From contig JAJEKB010021235.1 in the NCBI GenBank assembly GCA_022393335.1, forward strand, positions 297,519 to 361,518: a stretch of 64,000 nucleotides of DNA, read 5' to 3'. A program made the position numbers and the translations under genes. Below are positions 23,977-36,331 of the stretch, piece by piece (the first letter of the stretch is position 1; each line of letters begins with the position of its first letter). The notes below the pieces were generated by a model, which ran no database searches, had not been told where the DNA came from, and worked only from the letters and a program-made list of their open reading frames with translations. This stretch comes from Macrotrachela quadricornifera (taxonomy: Eukaryota > Rotifera > Eurotatoria > Philodinida > Philodinidae).

Positions 23977-25768
23977 ATGATCTTTAAAAATATCTTTCTT
24001 CTTTCTGGTAAGAATAGTAAAAAAAACCGAGTATATCTATATTAATATAAAGGGTATTGGTAGTTAATAGAATATATAAAAAAAGCTTCTTCTATTATTT
24101 TAGCTTTTAGTTATGGCTATGCTATTATTATTATAGCTAGTTTTACTTTTAAGACAACATTTGCTGAATATGATTGTTCAGCAAAAGATGATGGATGGTA
24201 TTATGATCCAGAATTTTGTCATATTTATTGGCGTTGTATTCATGGTACATCAGAAGAATTTGAATGTGCTAGTGGAACTGCTTGGGATCATAATGAAAAT
24301 CGTTGTAATTGGCTTGATAGTGTAGATTGTACACGTGCTGAAAAAACAACAGAAAAAATAATATCTGAAGAAGAAGAAGGCGGTGATCCTGAACAAGAAG
24401 AAAATAATAATGATAATGAAACAGATGATGATACACCTGTTATTGTTGTTAGTAAAACAAATAGGAAAAAATCAAGAAAACCATCCAAAAAAAGCATCTT
24501 GAAAGATGATGATGATGGTAAAAAAGAAAAACGATATTAATTGTATGAATTAAAATTAGTGCATGATTGCTTATATTTATATATGAATATTATTATCTTT
24601 TTCTTCTTCTTCTTCTTTTGAATGTTCAATTAAAATTTTTCTTCCAGTTTCTTGTTTAACTATTTGTCAAGCAAATTCATCTGCTGAGACATTTTGTGCT
24701 GGTCGTGATGGATTTTTTGCGTAAGAAAATTCTTCTTCTATTGAGATATGCATGTCATTTCTTTATATATATATATACATATATATAATAGTGATCCTGA
24801 TTATTGCACGAGATATTATCGATGTGCGCATGGTGTTGATCAAGGATTTGAATGTCCAAGAGGTACTGCATGGGATGAACAAACAAAATCATGTGCATGG
24901 ATTGATCAAGTTAATTGTGAGGAAAAAAAATTAGATTATTCAACAACTACTACTGAAGGCATGAAATTCTTTAAAAATTCTAAACTACTTTTCATTTTGA
25001 ATTTATTTATTTATATATTTGTTTATTTTTTGGTCTATTTAATAGATACTACAACATCACATAAAAAATCTGATACTGAATCTGTTCTATCTCAATCAAG
25101 TATAGCATCAGTCACACCACCAACACAAGGAAAAGATGGTAATAGTGGTAATGGTGGTAGTGGTAGTGGTGGTATGTCAGGTATTGATTGTCAACCAACT
25201 GGAATCTATACTGTAGCTGATCCATCTGAATGTAATGCTTATTATCAATGTGATAAAGGTATACGAACTCGACTTAGTTGTTCTGAAAGACAATTATTTG
25301 ATGCTGATAAACGTCAATGTATGGAATATGAACGAGTTTCTTGTGGAGCTCGATCAGTTAATTTAGCTGATAAAAATCAATGTAAATTTAAATAAATAAT
25401 AGAAGAAAAAAAAGAGTATTTTCTTATAATTATGAATAGGTATCAATAAACGTGATGGTATTCATCCGGATACAGAACGTGATTGTCGTTTTTATTATCA
25501 ATGTATATCACAAAATAAAATGCGTGAAGCAAAATGTCCAGGTGATCAAAAATTTAGTAGTTATACAAGTAAATGTGGTTCAGCAAGTAATGCTCCAATG
25601 CCATGTGGTACTTATATTCCTGGAAGTGCTACAGTGCAATGTTTGTTTTCTTTTTCCTTTTTTTTAATATTTAAATATTTATTTTTATCTTTTATAGATC
25701 CTCGAAATATTGGATTTTTGATTTCATGTGTTTTAACAATGATTTTCTTCATCATTTTTGATTTATAA
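23977..25768 (+). CDS. Membrane-anchored chitin-binding protein with four CBM14 domains (430 aa)
   Basis: Exons: 23977-24007, 24104-24517, 24648-24720, 24792-24958, 25046-25381, 25440-25640, 25698-25768. The N-terminus is a signal sequence (about residues 1-34). Four six-Cys peritrophin-A/CBM14 modules follow: DCSAKDDGWYYDPEFC..., FCAGRDGFFADPDYC..., DCQPTGIYTVADPSEC... and QCINKRDGIHPDTERDC.... An acidic, Lys-rich linker separates modules 1 and 2 and a Gly/Ser linker precedes module 3. The protein ends in a hydrophobic stretch (NIGFLISCVLTMIFFIIF), suggesting a GPI signal or tail anchor that would hold it at the cell surface. Such proteins bind chitin of gut lining, jaws or eggshell. The intron at 24959-25045 starts with GC, not GT, and is 87 nt with no stop, so retention would also keep the frame. 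A paralogue follows 0.9 kb downstream. Confidence 0.87.
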
Positions 25769-26684
25769 TCAATTGAACATTTCTTGTTTCTTCGTTTTTT
25801 TTTCTCATTTTTTTTTCTACACTTATTTTATGTGCCTATTGTTGCTGTAGTTTATGTTTTATTGTTTAGTAAAGAGAATAGATTATCAAAATCAATACTT
25901 TTTTCATTATTAATTTAATGTTGTAGAAGCAATTGTTTTCATTTCATATGGAAAGTTTTTCAATAATATTTCAAATCGGAGACAAAGATTGATTGATATA
26001 ATGTGTACTTTTTGATAGAAGTAATAACTAGTAACGAAATATTATTAATGAAGATATGATTGTATCTCATATACAGAAGATTGGAGATAGGACTATGATC
26101 TTTCCTGAAAACTGAAAAAACTCAATTCGGATATGATTTCTTTTTGTTCATTTTGTCGATTTTTCGAGTTCATCGTCAACAAAAACTACGTTTCTCCTCC
26201 CTCCCAATTATGATCATTTTGGATCATATTATCTAAACTAACTCATTGAATACATAATTTTATTTAACCTTTTCAATTTATTCTTTCTCATTTCTTTAGC
26301 ATACATTCTTAATTATTTACCAACAGTGTTCTATTACGTCATTATAATTAATCCTTTGTATTCGTTCGTTTGTTATATTCACGATGTTCTTTTTTTTTAT
26401 TTGTTACATCGGATAAAAGAACTCATATAACATGATGAACGAAAAAGAGAAAAAAAAAATTAAACCTCGAATAAACATGGTTGATCTAATACAGTAGTTG
26501 GTGTTTGTATATATTACGTGTATGTGTATATGTCCAATTAAACGATGTGCACTTCTTCTTGACGAAAAAGAAGACAAAACAAAATACTCGTACATAACAC
26601 AAAAAACAAAATTTATTGTATCATTACAATAAGTGAAGTTTTCTTTTTAATTTAGTAAATGATTATTTAAAGCATGGATAAAAT
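25769..26684. other. Intergenic spacer between the two CBM14 genes
   Basis: AT-rich, with homopolymer T runs. A 63-codon minus frame at 26404-26595 is not supported. Confidence 0.5.
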
Positions 26685-28906
26685 ATGGATAGTCAATGTT
26701 GGTGGTGGTTTATTATTTATTTAATATATTTCTTTTTAAGTTCAATTCAATCACATAATTTATTCTATTCAATTAAACGACAAAATGAATCAACGAATAA
26801 AAAACAAACGTCGACGATGTCGAACAATAATGTCTTGCAATATAAGTCGAATAATTCAATTTCTTTGGCAAAAACTACGACAACGATTTATTCGAGTAGC
26901 ACCATTCAATCACTTATAACCAAATCTAATTCATATCTGTATAATCCTGATGATGATAGTGATGAAACTTTATTAGATCGTGTTAAACGAGAAGCAGCAC
27001 CATTTGTTTGTAAAAGTAAAATTTTGAGTTTTAATTAATTATTTTTTTTTTTAAATATTTTATTTAATTTTCTAGCCGATGGTTATTTTCCAGATCGACA
27101 AAATTGTCGAATATATCATATATGTACATCAGGTGTTGATACAGCAGCTGTTTGTGGTGAAGGTACAGCATGGGATCCAATTAAAAAAAATTGTGGATGG
27201 GAAAATACAGTTGAATGTAAAAAAGGTCTTAGAAAATGGGATCAAATAACAGATATTCGAGGAGGTTTAAATGACATATTTATAATTATATATTAAATAT
27301 TAAAAATTTTCTTTGAATATAGTTACATTATTTGCTACGGATGCAGCACTTGCATGGCGAGCTAAAAAAAAATCAACAACAACTCGTCAACCAATTAAAG
27401 TTGATTCAAATTTTACATGTGAATATGATGCTGAAGGATATTTTCCTGGTAGGATTTTTTATATTTCGATTTAAATATAAAAATAATTTTAATTTTTTTT
27501 TAGATCCAAAATATTGTCATATATATCATTTTTGTGCTATTGGTGCACATCAAGTTTTACAATGTCTTAATAATCTTTGGTATTCATCAGATACACAAGG
27601 ATGTGATTGGCCAGAAAAATCAGATTGTTAGTGATTTTTAATTACTCTTTGTCTGTTCGATAATGACTGTATGATTAATTGATTAGAGAAGTTCTTTATC
27701 AACACATATCACGTAGCAATTCCGAAAGATTCCTATGAAGTATGAGTAGAGGACATTTTGTTTCAAAAATTTCGATTTTGTAGATCTGATATTTCAGTGA
27801 TGTAGTATTGAAAGAAATGATTTTTATTCCTTTTAATTTCGATATTTCTGTTGATTATGTTATAGGTAAAGCTGGTCATTTACATACATCATCAACAGCA
27901 GCAACAAATATGATTGATGGTGATGGAAATATAGTTACAACTCCAAGAAATTTCCGATTAAATGTTTATTTACCAATTGAATGTCCACCGGGAGTACAAA
28001 AATATTTTCCTGATCCCTATGATTGTTCAGCATATCATTATTGTAGCGGTAAGTTTCGATTATCTCTCTCATTTCGAATAATTATAACTAGATAGCTATT
28101 CATAGTTCTCTAAACATACCATTTGACAAATTATGTATTTTTTGTTATAATTATAGGTGGTGTTGATAAACCATCATTCTGTGATGCTGGTCTTTTTTAT
28201 GATAAGAGTAAGTATTAAAATTGTCAAATACATTATCTTTTAATTAATTATTTTTTTTAGAACATGGTTGTCAATGGCCAAAAGATGTTCCTCATTGTAA
28301 CTAATTAATTTTTTTTCTTTTTATTTTATTTTTAATAATTTATTTATAAGGTCAACATAAATGTCCAGCTAATGGACAACGATTACGTTTTGTTGCTACT
28401 CATAGTTGTTGTCATTATTATGAATGTATTAATGGTCATTTAAAAGAACAAGTGTGTCCATTACATAAACTTTATTCAGTTGAAACAAAAAGTTGTGAAA
28501 ATTTTCAAATTGTTACTTGTGGTTCACGAGAAAAATGTATCGATCCTTGTAAGATTTTCTTTAATTTATATGAAATAAAAACAATTATTTGATTTTTTTT
28601 TCTTCTATTAAATCAGGTGATTATGATAATTCTCCATTATGTGAATTTAAACCTGTTTGTCGAGATAAACCAAATGGTAACTACGTTGATCAATATCGTC
28701 CTAATTGTCAATTTCACTATACATGTCTTGAAAGTCGAACATTTAATTATACAGCATGTGAACATGGTCATAGATTTTCTGTTCAACATCAAAAATGTTT
28801 ACCTGCAAAACAAGTCAGATGTTTTGGAATACGAAATAATCAATTTTCATTTAATCTTGTTTTATTCTTCAGTTTTTTTATAAATTATTTATTTATTATA
28901 TGTTAG
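26685..28906 (+). CDS. Membrane-anchored chitin-binding protein with five CBM14 domains (508 aa)
   Basis: Exons: 26685-27015, 27076-27264, 27323-27448, 27504-27626, 27866-28048, 28157-28207, 28261-28296, 28351-28548, 28617-28906. Signal peptide at residues 1-24 (MDSQCWWWFIIYLIYFFLSS). A Ser/Thr/Asn-rich stalk of about 80 residues ends in LDRVKREAA, a possible furin-type site, just before the first module. Five peritrophin-A/CBM14 modules follow, recognisable from six-Cys spacing and FPD..NC..YH.C cores (e.g. DGYFPDRQNCRIYHIC, YFPDPKYCHIYHFC, YFPDPYDCSAYHYC). The fourth and fifth are more diverged. The C-terminus (NLVLFFSFFINYLFIIC) is hydrophobic as in the upstream paralogue, pointing to surface anchoring. 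Most introns interrupt within or next to Cys codons. The fourth intron is 239 bp. Tandem arrangement and shared architecture indicate local duplication. Confidence 0.87.
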
Positions 28907-29230
28907 GTTTTCAATTGTAAATTACAATAATAAAATGTTTTATAATAACTTGATAAACAGAGAAAAAAGAACTATTGCAAATTATTCATATTAGTGTCAT
29001 GAATAGCTTAACAAAAACATATGCGACTTCTACAGTGTAGATAAAGTGAAGACAAGAGTTTAGGACAATTATTCATATACAAAGATAAGTTTGAGTGAAA
29101 AAAAAAAGATTATACATATATGGTAAAAGAACAAAGTGTATGATGCTTTAATTATTTCTTGTAATCTAGATACTTTTTCATTTAAACTTTGTTGTGTAAA
29201 TTGGTAGATGTTAAAAAATATTTACTTAGG
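28907..29230. other. 3' flank of the second CBM14 gene
   Basis: AT-rich. AATAAAATG near 28930 is a candidate polyadenylation signal. Nothing else seen before the inverted-repeat element. Confidence 0.5.
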
Positions 29231-29796
29231 GATAGAGAGAATGACACTATTCTTCTATGCTGTTTAATTACTCTTCAACTAATAATATAATAATAAAATT
29301 TCGATAGAAACTATTTTTTTGAAAAGTTAACTATCAGTTAAGATGGATTAGATATCAACACTTTACATTTGAGTTTTGAATCACTTAACACATTGTATTA
29401 GAACACAAACAAAAATCATAACATGTAGCGTGAAAAGCTCTACACTTTATCTAAGATCACTTCGTTTATAACTGAAACGAGAAAGAAAAAATTTTCTTCA
29501 TACAGAAAAAACTGATCGTATAGAATTTTGCTTTTCTTGAAAACAGGAAGTAAACCTTTGAAATAATCTTTACTTTGGAGGTTGTCAAGCCTTTCACGCA
29601 GCATGTTATGGTATTTTTTGTTTTCTAATACAATATGTTAAGTGATTGAAAACTCAAATGTAAAGCGTTGATATCTAATCTATCTTAACTGATAGTTAAC
29701 TTTTCAACAAAAATAGTTTCTATTGAAATTTTATTATTGTATTATTAGTTGAAAAGTAATTAAACAGCATAGAACAACAGTGCCATTCTCTCTATC
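29231..29796. mobile_element. Non-autonomous element with 210 bp inverted-repeat arms (566 bp)
   Basis: Arms at 29231-29440 and 29587-29796 are reverse complements with scattered mismatches. Both begin GATAGAGAGAATG and both contain AACTATCAGTTAAGAT and ACTTAACA.ATTGTATTAGAA. The 146 bp spacer has no coding capacity. The structure is that of a MITE or foldback element. A clear target-site duplication was not found, so the superfamily is undetermined. A rearranged relative lies at 338-550. Confidence 0.8.
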
Positions 29797-30294
29797 ATTC
29801 CATACAAAAGGAAAATTTCTTCAAGCCTTTTATAAGAAAATAAGGTACTTCCGCCACCACTTTGAGATACCTCTAAGTATTTTCATACCAAAAAAAGAAC
29901 CAAATAAATGATGGTTATGGTTTATTTAATAGAAGCCATATAGTATTTGATTTATTTCGGTTATCTAATCTGGTTTTATTTAGATAAAAGCATTATGTTA
30001 ATTAGTTCCATTGCTACTATATTGAATATAACGGTCGATGATTACTCAATTTGCTAAACTACTCTTGCGCTAGAACAATCGTTTTTGACATTATCATGCA
30101 CTAACAGATTTTATCTTCATCTTCTGGTATCTAAATAACAACACATTCATAGAAGAAGTAAATTTATATAAATCCAAATAGGATAAGGTGATATAAAATG
30201 CTATAATCTCAGAATTGAATCCTTCATCCTGTTTATTTTAAAAAATTTCAATTTCAAATTATATGGTCAAACAGTTAAAATGAAAATATATGGT
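29797..30294. other. Intergenic region, no gene seen
   Basis: AT-rich DNA between the inverted-repeat element and the small Cys-rich gene. No feature recognised. Confidence 0.5.
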
Positions 30295-30771
30295 TTATTT
30301 ATCAATATTATTTTCTTCAGTGGGATATGGTGGACAAAGTTCTGGACTGAATAGTACAGTTGAATAACATTGACGTTGATCAGGACATCGACTGTCAATA
30401 ACACAAATTGAATTAGGTTTTTCACATTGATCATTAATATCACAAGGATTCCCATATTCACAACTCATTTGTTGTGTACAAATGTGTTCTCCTGTAGCTG
30501 CTGTTGCACATAAACAACGATAACCATTTGAACAATTACCACTATTCACAGAACGATCGCAAGTACTTTGATATGGTACAGGACCTTCTATATAGGCCGT
30601 TACCCACACTAAAATTAAAAAAAATAAATTATCTAATTCTATATTTTAATGAACAAAACATACCCGTGTATAGGCATATGCTAAAAGAAAATTATGAATA
30701 ATGTATAGAGATATTAGTTCTATATTTACAAAAATTACTTACAAGACAAAAAGAGCTACGTAGATCTTCAT
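30295..30771 (-). CDS. Small secreted Cys-rich protein (119 aa) with a 17 nt microexon
   Basis: Exons 30771-30743 (29 nt), 30680-30664 (17 nt) and 30608-30295. The frame is continuous only if the 17 nt exon is included, and the result is a perfect signal peptide (MKIYVALFVFICLYTVWVTA). The mature part is about 100 residues with 12 Cys (TCDRSVNSGNCSNGYRCLC, GNPCDINDQCEKPNSIC, SRCPDQRQC...), suggesting six disulfides. I do not recognise the fold; the CxxxxxC/CxC spacing is loosely EGF- or whey-acidic-like. It could be an extracellular inhibitor, defence or matrix peptide. No function is assigned. Confidence 0.72.
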
Positions 30772-32342
30772 GATTGACTACTTGTACAAAAGAATTTGCT
30801 GTTGATGTTTAAGATTGATATGAACTCAAAATTCTTCTGCGCAAGTGTTGTCAAACGTACCTTTTATATGAAAAATAGAATTAAAAAAATTCAATCATAT
30901 ATGCGACTGAATAAGTATCTTTGCAACAAACTTATATAGTGTTGTTTTCGTTCTTTAACTGATTCAAACATTGCATATATTTATACAAATAATGTTGACG
31001 ACGGTAAAAGTACAAAACAGCCAAGTAAACAGTCAACTAATTGAATCTCAAGTAGACGATGAAATATCCTTTTTTCGCTTTATAGAAATGGATTCTCTTT
31101 TTATTTTTGAATGTGATCATGCATGTATAATAAAAACGATTGACAAACAGCATTTTTTATTAAAATTGTATATGTATTGATGAAATTTATGTTTCTGTTT
31201 TGAGTCCATTTCTTCCAATGAATAAAAAATAGGATTGCACTGTCTGAGAACGATCTATATCATCAGACACCTCGATTCATATCAACAGAAAGTTTAGGTC
31301 ATTGTTTTTATAGACGAATATAATATAACTTTTATTTAGTTATTCGCTTCTTTATGTCATCTGACAAAACGCCATTTTTTTATCTATCAAAGTTGGGCGC
31401 CAACAATGGATTGATTCAGTTCAACTTTAACAAAAGATTCCAAATATAAACTCATTCAATTGATATCTACAGATAAAGTCACATTGCAAGAATTCAATAT
31501 CTGGTTGCATTAAAATTACTAATTTACATCTGATTATATTTTGAGGAAACATTTCACTGGAACACTCAACAAAGAGATGCTCTGGTATGGAAAGAAAATG
31601 CAAGAGAGTCATATCTAATAATGATAATTAATACGAATTAAATGAACTAATCAAAACTAATAAATCTTCTTTATACTTCATTACAACAGTTTGTCTTAGA
31701 ATTCTTCAACTATGAAGCATGAAGATCGACTAAAAACCTTGATTAAAATCTATTTGTTAATCAATAAAGGGGAAAGAATTTGTTGAAGAACGTTAAGCAT
31801 ATATCTTCTTTAGAACATTATCATGTTGGAGTACTATTATTATTTTTTGCTTATCAAAAGAAAAGAACATTTTATTATTTTCACTTTATAAATGATAATG
31901 AATGATTGCTTATCATAAGTCCATCTGCCAGGCTTTAAAATGTCTACAACGAACAATTCATCAATATATAAACTTTGTGTGCCATCAAATTCTATTTTAA
32001 AGTCGAAATATTTTATACAAATAAATAATTTAATAGTATACATATCTAGTATCTTTGCAAGATTCATGATGCTATTGATCAGTATTGAACAATTTGAAAC
32101 TAACATCTGATATTATTATTTAAATGTTTTCTCGAAAGTTGTACACGTATCATGCACAAGATTGACTAGCATATCATCATCTAATTTTAAATAAAGTTTA
32201 TCAATGTGGAATTTTTAATCGTCACAATTAAATAATTGAGAACTAATCAATACATGCCTTAGGTATGATAGAAAAGTTCTCATTGAAATTATAAACAGTA
32301 TCGATAAGACTTTAGACTATTGAAAACTGTAAGAAACTACTA
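30772..32342. other. Intergenic region left of the pogo-like transposon
   Basis: AT-rich with chance frames of 60-90 codons on both strands; none has domain features. The last two bases (TA) are the target-site duplication of the transposon that starts at 32343. Confidence 0.5.
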
Positions 32343-34901
32343 ACGAGGGATGGCCATCAATTGTCTCCTCGCTTTTGAGCTGAAACTCAGTTGACAATTG
32401 GTAATCGAACGTGCTGATTACGAATATCACAATGGTTTTTCTTTTTGTTGTTTTGCATATATGCTGTTAGTAATTTGTGACAAAGAGAGTGATGAAGTAG
32501 TATCACGGAACCATGATTCGTAAAAATATTTGCTGTATTTTTAATGGAAATGATAACTAGTGAAAAAGTGTTGAAAACACAATTTCATCGAACATCGAGC
32601 ACAAGTTATAAAAACAGACTCATCGCAGTGATTTTCTTCACACTGTATATGAGTTTCTGAACTCGAAAACAAACTTGATTGACACTGACAAATGGAGAAG
32701 GATCATCACGTATTAAACCACTGGAGAACCAAGCGTATTTAATCACTGGCATAAATACATCTGCGCTCAATTGATTGTGCATTAGACTTACTAAACGTAT
32801 GATGTTATTTCGTTCGTGTAAGTGTATATCTAGCTCATCTAACGCTACACGATGATAACATGCTTTGAGGAAATTTTTAATTTGCCTATTGAAATAACAG
32901 TCCAGTGGCTGTAAGTCTTCAGTTGTATTTTGTGGTATTTGTAAACGTGTGACCTTCTTACCACCGCAATTTTCAGGTTGATAGAGTTCTTCGCGACTTT
33001 GTCCAGGATAACTGTCTGATAGCAGCACACGTTTAGTACCAACCAATGGAAGAAAGCAGTTATCTCGCCAATGTTCAATCAATATGGTAGTAAGTTTTCC
33101 CGACATCGAACAGGTTATAACGACATTTTTCGGCTGAAATAGGTGTTTTTTTACTTGCTCTCCCATTTTTCCTAAAGAAGCAGAACAAGCGATAACAGTT
33201 TAAAACGGTTCGACTAGCGTTAAACTCACCTCCCTGCTCTTGCAAACATAAATAAATCGTTTCTAAGAGCCACTCGTCTGATGAAATAGTTGGCTGTAAA
33301 GTGTAAGAGTGTGTGGTAGCATTTTTCGACTGAAAAGCTGCAACAAAAGTCCTTTTTTCACCAACGAAAGAGATAGTACGATTGGAGTGCAATTCTTTTT
33401 CGACACCTGTTTGAACTGTGTTAAAAATTTCAGATGGTTTGAAATGAGATGACACTTCTTTAAAGTTCAAAATAAAACTTTCCTTTGATTTTTCTATAAT
33501 TTCCCGATTTTCGACTTGATGATGTGAAACAAAGTTTGTAATTTTCAGAGAAGTTAATCTATGACGATTTTTAAAATTCTCCACGCAACCATGAGACGCA
33601 TGAAAATTGTCGAGCTTTACTTCTTTAGCTATTTTAAAACTCTATCGCTAGATATCCAAGTCATGAACAACGAGATTCTTTTGTCTGGCATCAACTAACT
33701 TTTTATAAACCAAACTATCCAGATCTTGAGTCTTTTGTTGCTTTGTCCCATGATGTTCCAAATATTTTCGAAAACGTGGAATATAACTTCTGTTTGGGAT
33801 TGTTCGAAATCGGTGATGAATGGCTTCCCAAGATCTCCCATGTTTACTTCCTGGTTCTACATGATCAACAAAATCGATAACTTGACGCATAAACTCTTTT
33901 GAAAAGCTTTTTAAATTATATTTTTCCAAAGCTAACTCTTTGTCGTGCCAATCTTCATCCATTTCTTCACTTTCTTTCTCGTCCATCATGGATTCTTCCT
34001 CCTCTTCACTCTATTCATCATCTGTATAACGACCGAAATCCAAAGTTGTTTCTTCAACATAATCAACTTTTTATCCACTACCCATTAATTTAACAGTATC
34101 GGCTGGATGTTCGGCCATTTGTCGTTCTTGTGATGTTATCGGAGACTGTTGTGTAACGATCAAATTAGTTACAATTAAATCACTCAAAGCCGAAACGATA
34201 TTCTGCACATTCATTTTGTTTTACAGGGAAACAGTAACAAAATCTACTGCAATTGATGGATACTCTTCGAGTTTAAATAAACACGTGGTGTCGAGCGTTG
34301 TATAACTCTGACGCTCCGATAATAGTGTTTAAACTACATGTATTTTTATAGATCACTGCTCTTATGAATATTTTTTTCCTGTTCTCAGTTCGTTGCATTG
34401 AATTACGCATCTCACATTCTTTGAAATTTTTTTTACAGTTGCTATCTGTAGTCAGTTTTCCCTTTTTACCACATTCTTGTTAAGGTGAAATGTATCAAGA
34501 CGGGTATCATGTCTAACAAATACATGCAGCTCTCTTCTTTGAATATCGTCGGTAGGCGAAAAACAGAACAAAAAGAAAAACAGTAGTTTTTTTTCATAAA
34601 TTGTATAAGAATATTATCATTTTTTCTCTCTTTTTTTAAGTTTTACACGCTGAAAACTCGCTTAGAATCTTAAAAAGTTCTTTTCTCTAAATGTGATGAT
34701 GTGCTTTTCCATCAGGACAGGTCAAGAGAATTTTTTAGTGAAAACGGCTTTTTGGGTGAAAACCAAGCTGTTCAAAAAACTAGCCTTTAAACCGAGAGCG
34801 GGCAAAACCCATTGTGATATTCGGAATCAGCACGTTCGATTACCAATTGTCAACTGAGTTTCAGCTCAAAAGCGAGGAGACAGTTGGTGGCCTTCCCTCG
34901 T
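32343..34901 (-). mobile_element. Pogo/Tigger-like DNA transposon, complete but inactive (2559 bp)
   Basis: Terminal inverted repeats of about 93 bp (ACGAGGGA.GGCC.TCAA at the left, same sequence inverted at the right) border the element, flanked by TA on each side (32341-32342 and 34902-34903), the Tc1/mariner/pogo signature. The two repeats are about 95% identical. A degraded transposase lies between them on the minus strand. Both ends are intact, so it could perhaps still be moved in trans. Confidence 0.88.
32606..34214 (-). pseudogene. Degenerate pogo/Tigger-like transposase
   Basis: Read on the minus strand from an ATG at 34214. The N-terminal region holds a DNA-binding segment (KHGRSWEAIHHRFRTIP, then KYLEHHGTKQQKT) and a second helix-turn-helix (CENP-B type) near 33600. 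The DDE core follows, including KELHSNRTISFVGEK, SKNATTHSYT, LLSDSYPGQ and TTEDLQPLDCYFNRQ. In-frame stops are at 34071-34073, 34011-34013, 33648-33650 and 33642-33644, and the frame shifts between about 33166 and 33075. The first catalytic Asp, expected in the N-x-D-Q-T/S-G motif, is Val (NTVQTG); the second (LLSDS) and third (QPLD) acidic residues remain. The gene cannot make an active enzyme. Confidence 0.85.
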
Positions 34902-34903
34902 TA

Positions 34904-36331
34904 GTTTAAACGCGAGATTTAAGGTTCGAGTCTGAATTAGGAAAATCCGTTTAGAGATTCTAAAAACAAGATTTTGTTTTTATATGAGAAGCTCCGAAAA
35001 AACGTGTTTTTGACGATTGTCACCGTTCAAGATAATTAAAATGAACATAGCAGTGAGAGTTAGCCGCTGTTTTCTTTCAGCAGCTGATCTGATTTACAGC
35101 TAAGCGAACAGAAGATGATAGGTAATGGATACTGAAACATCTGATAACAGCTGACAATTCAAAATGATAAATAAAGCAGAATTAAATTTTAATCTCAATA
35201 GTCTTAATAAGATATTAGATATATATTTTGTTTTCATTTAATTGTTAAGATCTCTTTGATCCATCAAATTTATTGTATACGCTACCGATGGACTTTTATT
35301 TATGTAACAAACGATTATTACGGTGCCTTTGTAGAGTTCATCTTGTTACTACTGTCTTGTCCATGTCTTACAATACTAATTAACGAAAATGAAAGCAAAA
35401 CCAAGATCAAATCTTTGAAATATTTGTGTTTTTCATGCAATAAAAAGCAGAATACATGACTTTGTTTTTGTTTGAAAACTTCTCTGTTTGTTTTCATTTT
35501 CAAAATTCGTTATTTAAATATTCGTGAATTAAAATAGTTCTATTATAATCTAATTGATTATAATGTTGATGGTTCTTACTTAAATTTCAAAAAGATTTTT
35601 TGAATTAAATAAAATTATCAAACATCAAAGTTTTAGATCTTCAGCAATAATCCAAGGCATACTTTCTCTCTATCTCTCTATAGATTAGAGAAACTCAAAA
35701 ACGGACGGTTTATTCCCAAAACACATTTTTTGATTCTTCATGTAGATTTATTCTTATCAATACTATGATTTACATAATAATCCTACATTCGCATCGCATT
35801 TCGCAATTGAGTGAAACTCAAATGCCATCTAGTTTTCTTTTAGTTCATAACCTATTTAAGATGTTAGAATATTACAATTCAAAAGGTCACTACATTTCAG
35901 TAAAATTGACTTTTATCCTTATGATTTTTTTTGTGTCGAGTTTTAATTATTTTGTATATAAAATTCACTGATAATGATTCTTAGCTTTCAAAAGAAATTT
36001 CACTAAATATACAAGTACATCATATTTTCTTGCATTCTTATTTAAAAATTAAATAATTCAAATAGCCAATGAAGAAGCTTGTAAATTATTTTATTCTTTA
36101 ATATAGCATGAAAATAAGTAAATAAGCATAAATTTAAGTGTAATTCACTTTGATAGAAAAAGAAAAATTATTATTTGTTAATTAATAGCAATCACAGATG
36201 TGAAATAAGAAAGGATACTAGTATAGTTTAAAAACCACTAGTAGTAGTTCGACCTTCGCTTCGACTTTTCATTAATCTTAAAAGTTCGACTAAAAATTAA
36301 AAAAAGTAATAAAAATATACCAATATATAAT
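34904..36331. other. Intergenic region between transposon and stomatin gene
   Basis: AT-rich. A (CTAT)/(CT)n run at about 35665-35690. Frames of 60-68 codons on both strands are not supported. Confidence 0.5.

Noticed and set aside
24960..25045. Reading the 24748-25395 frame straight through as one exon with a transmembrane segment
   Set aside because: The hydrophobic stretch is more simply a T-rich intron ending in a good acceptor; splicing restores a Thr-rich linker. Retention is kept only as a finding.
33899..34093. Plus-strand frame of 64 codons within the transposon
   Set aside because: Antisense to the transposase pseudogene.
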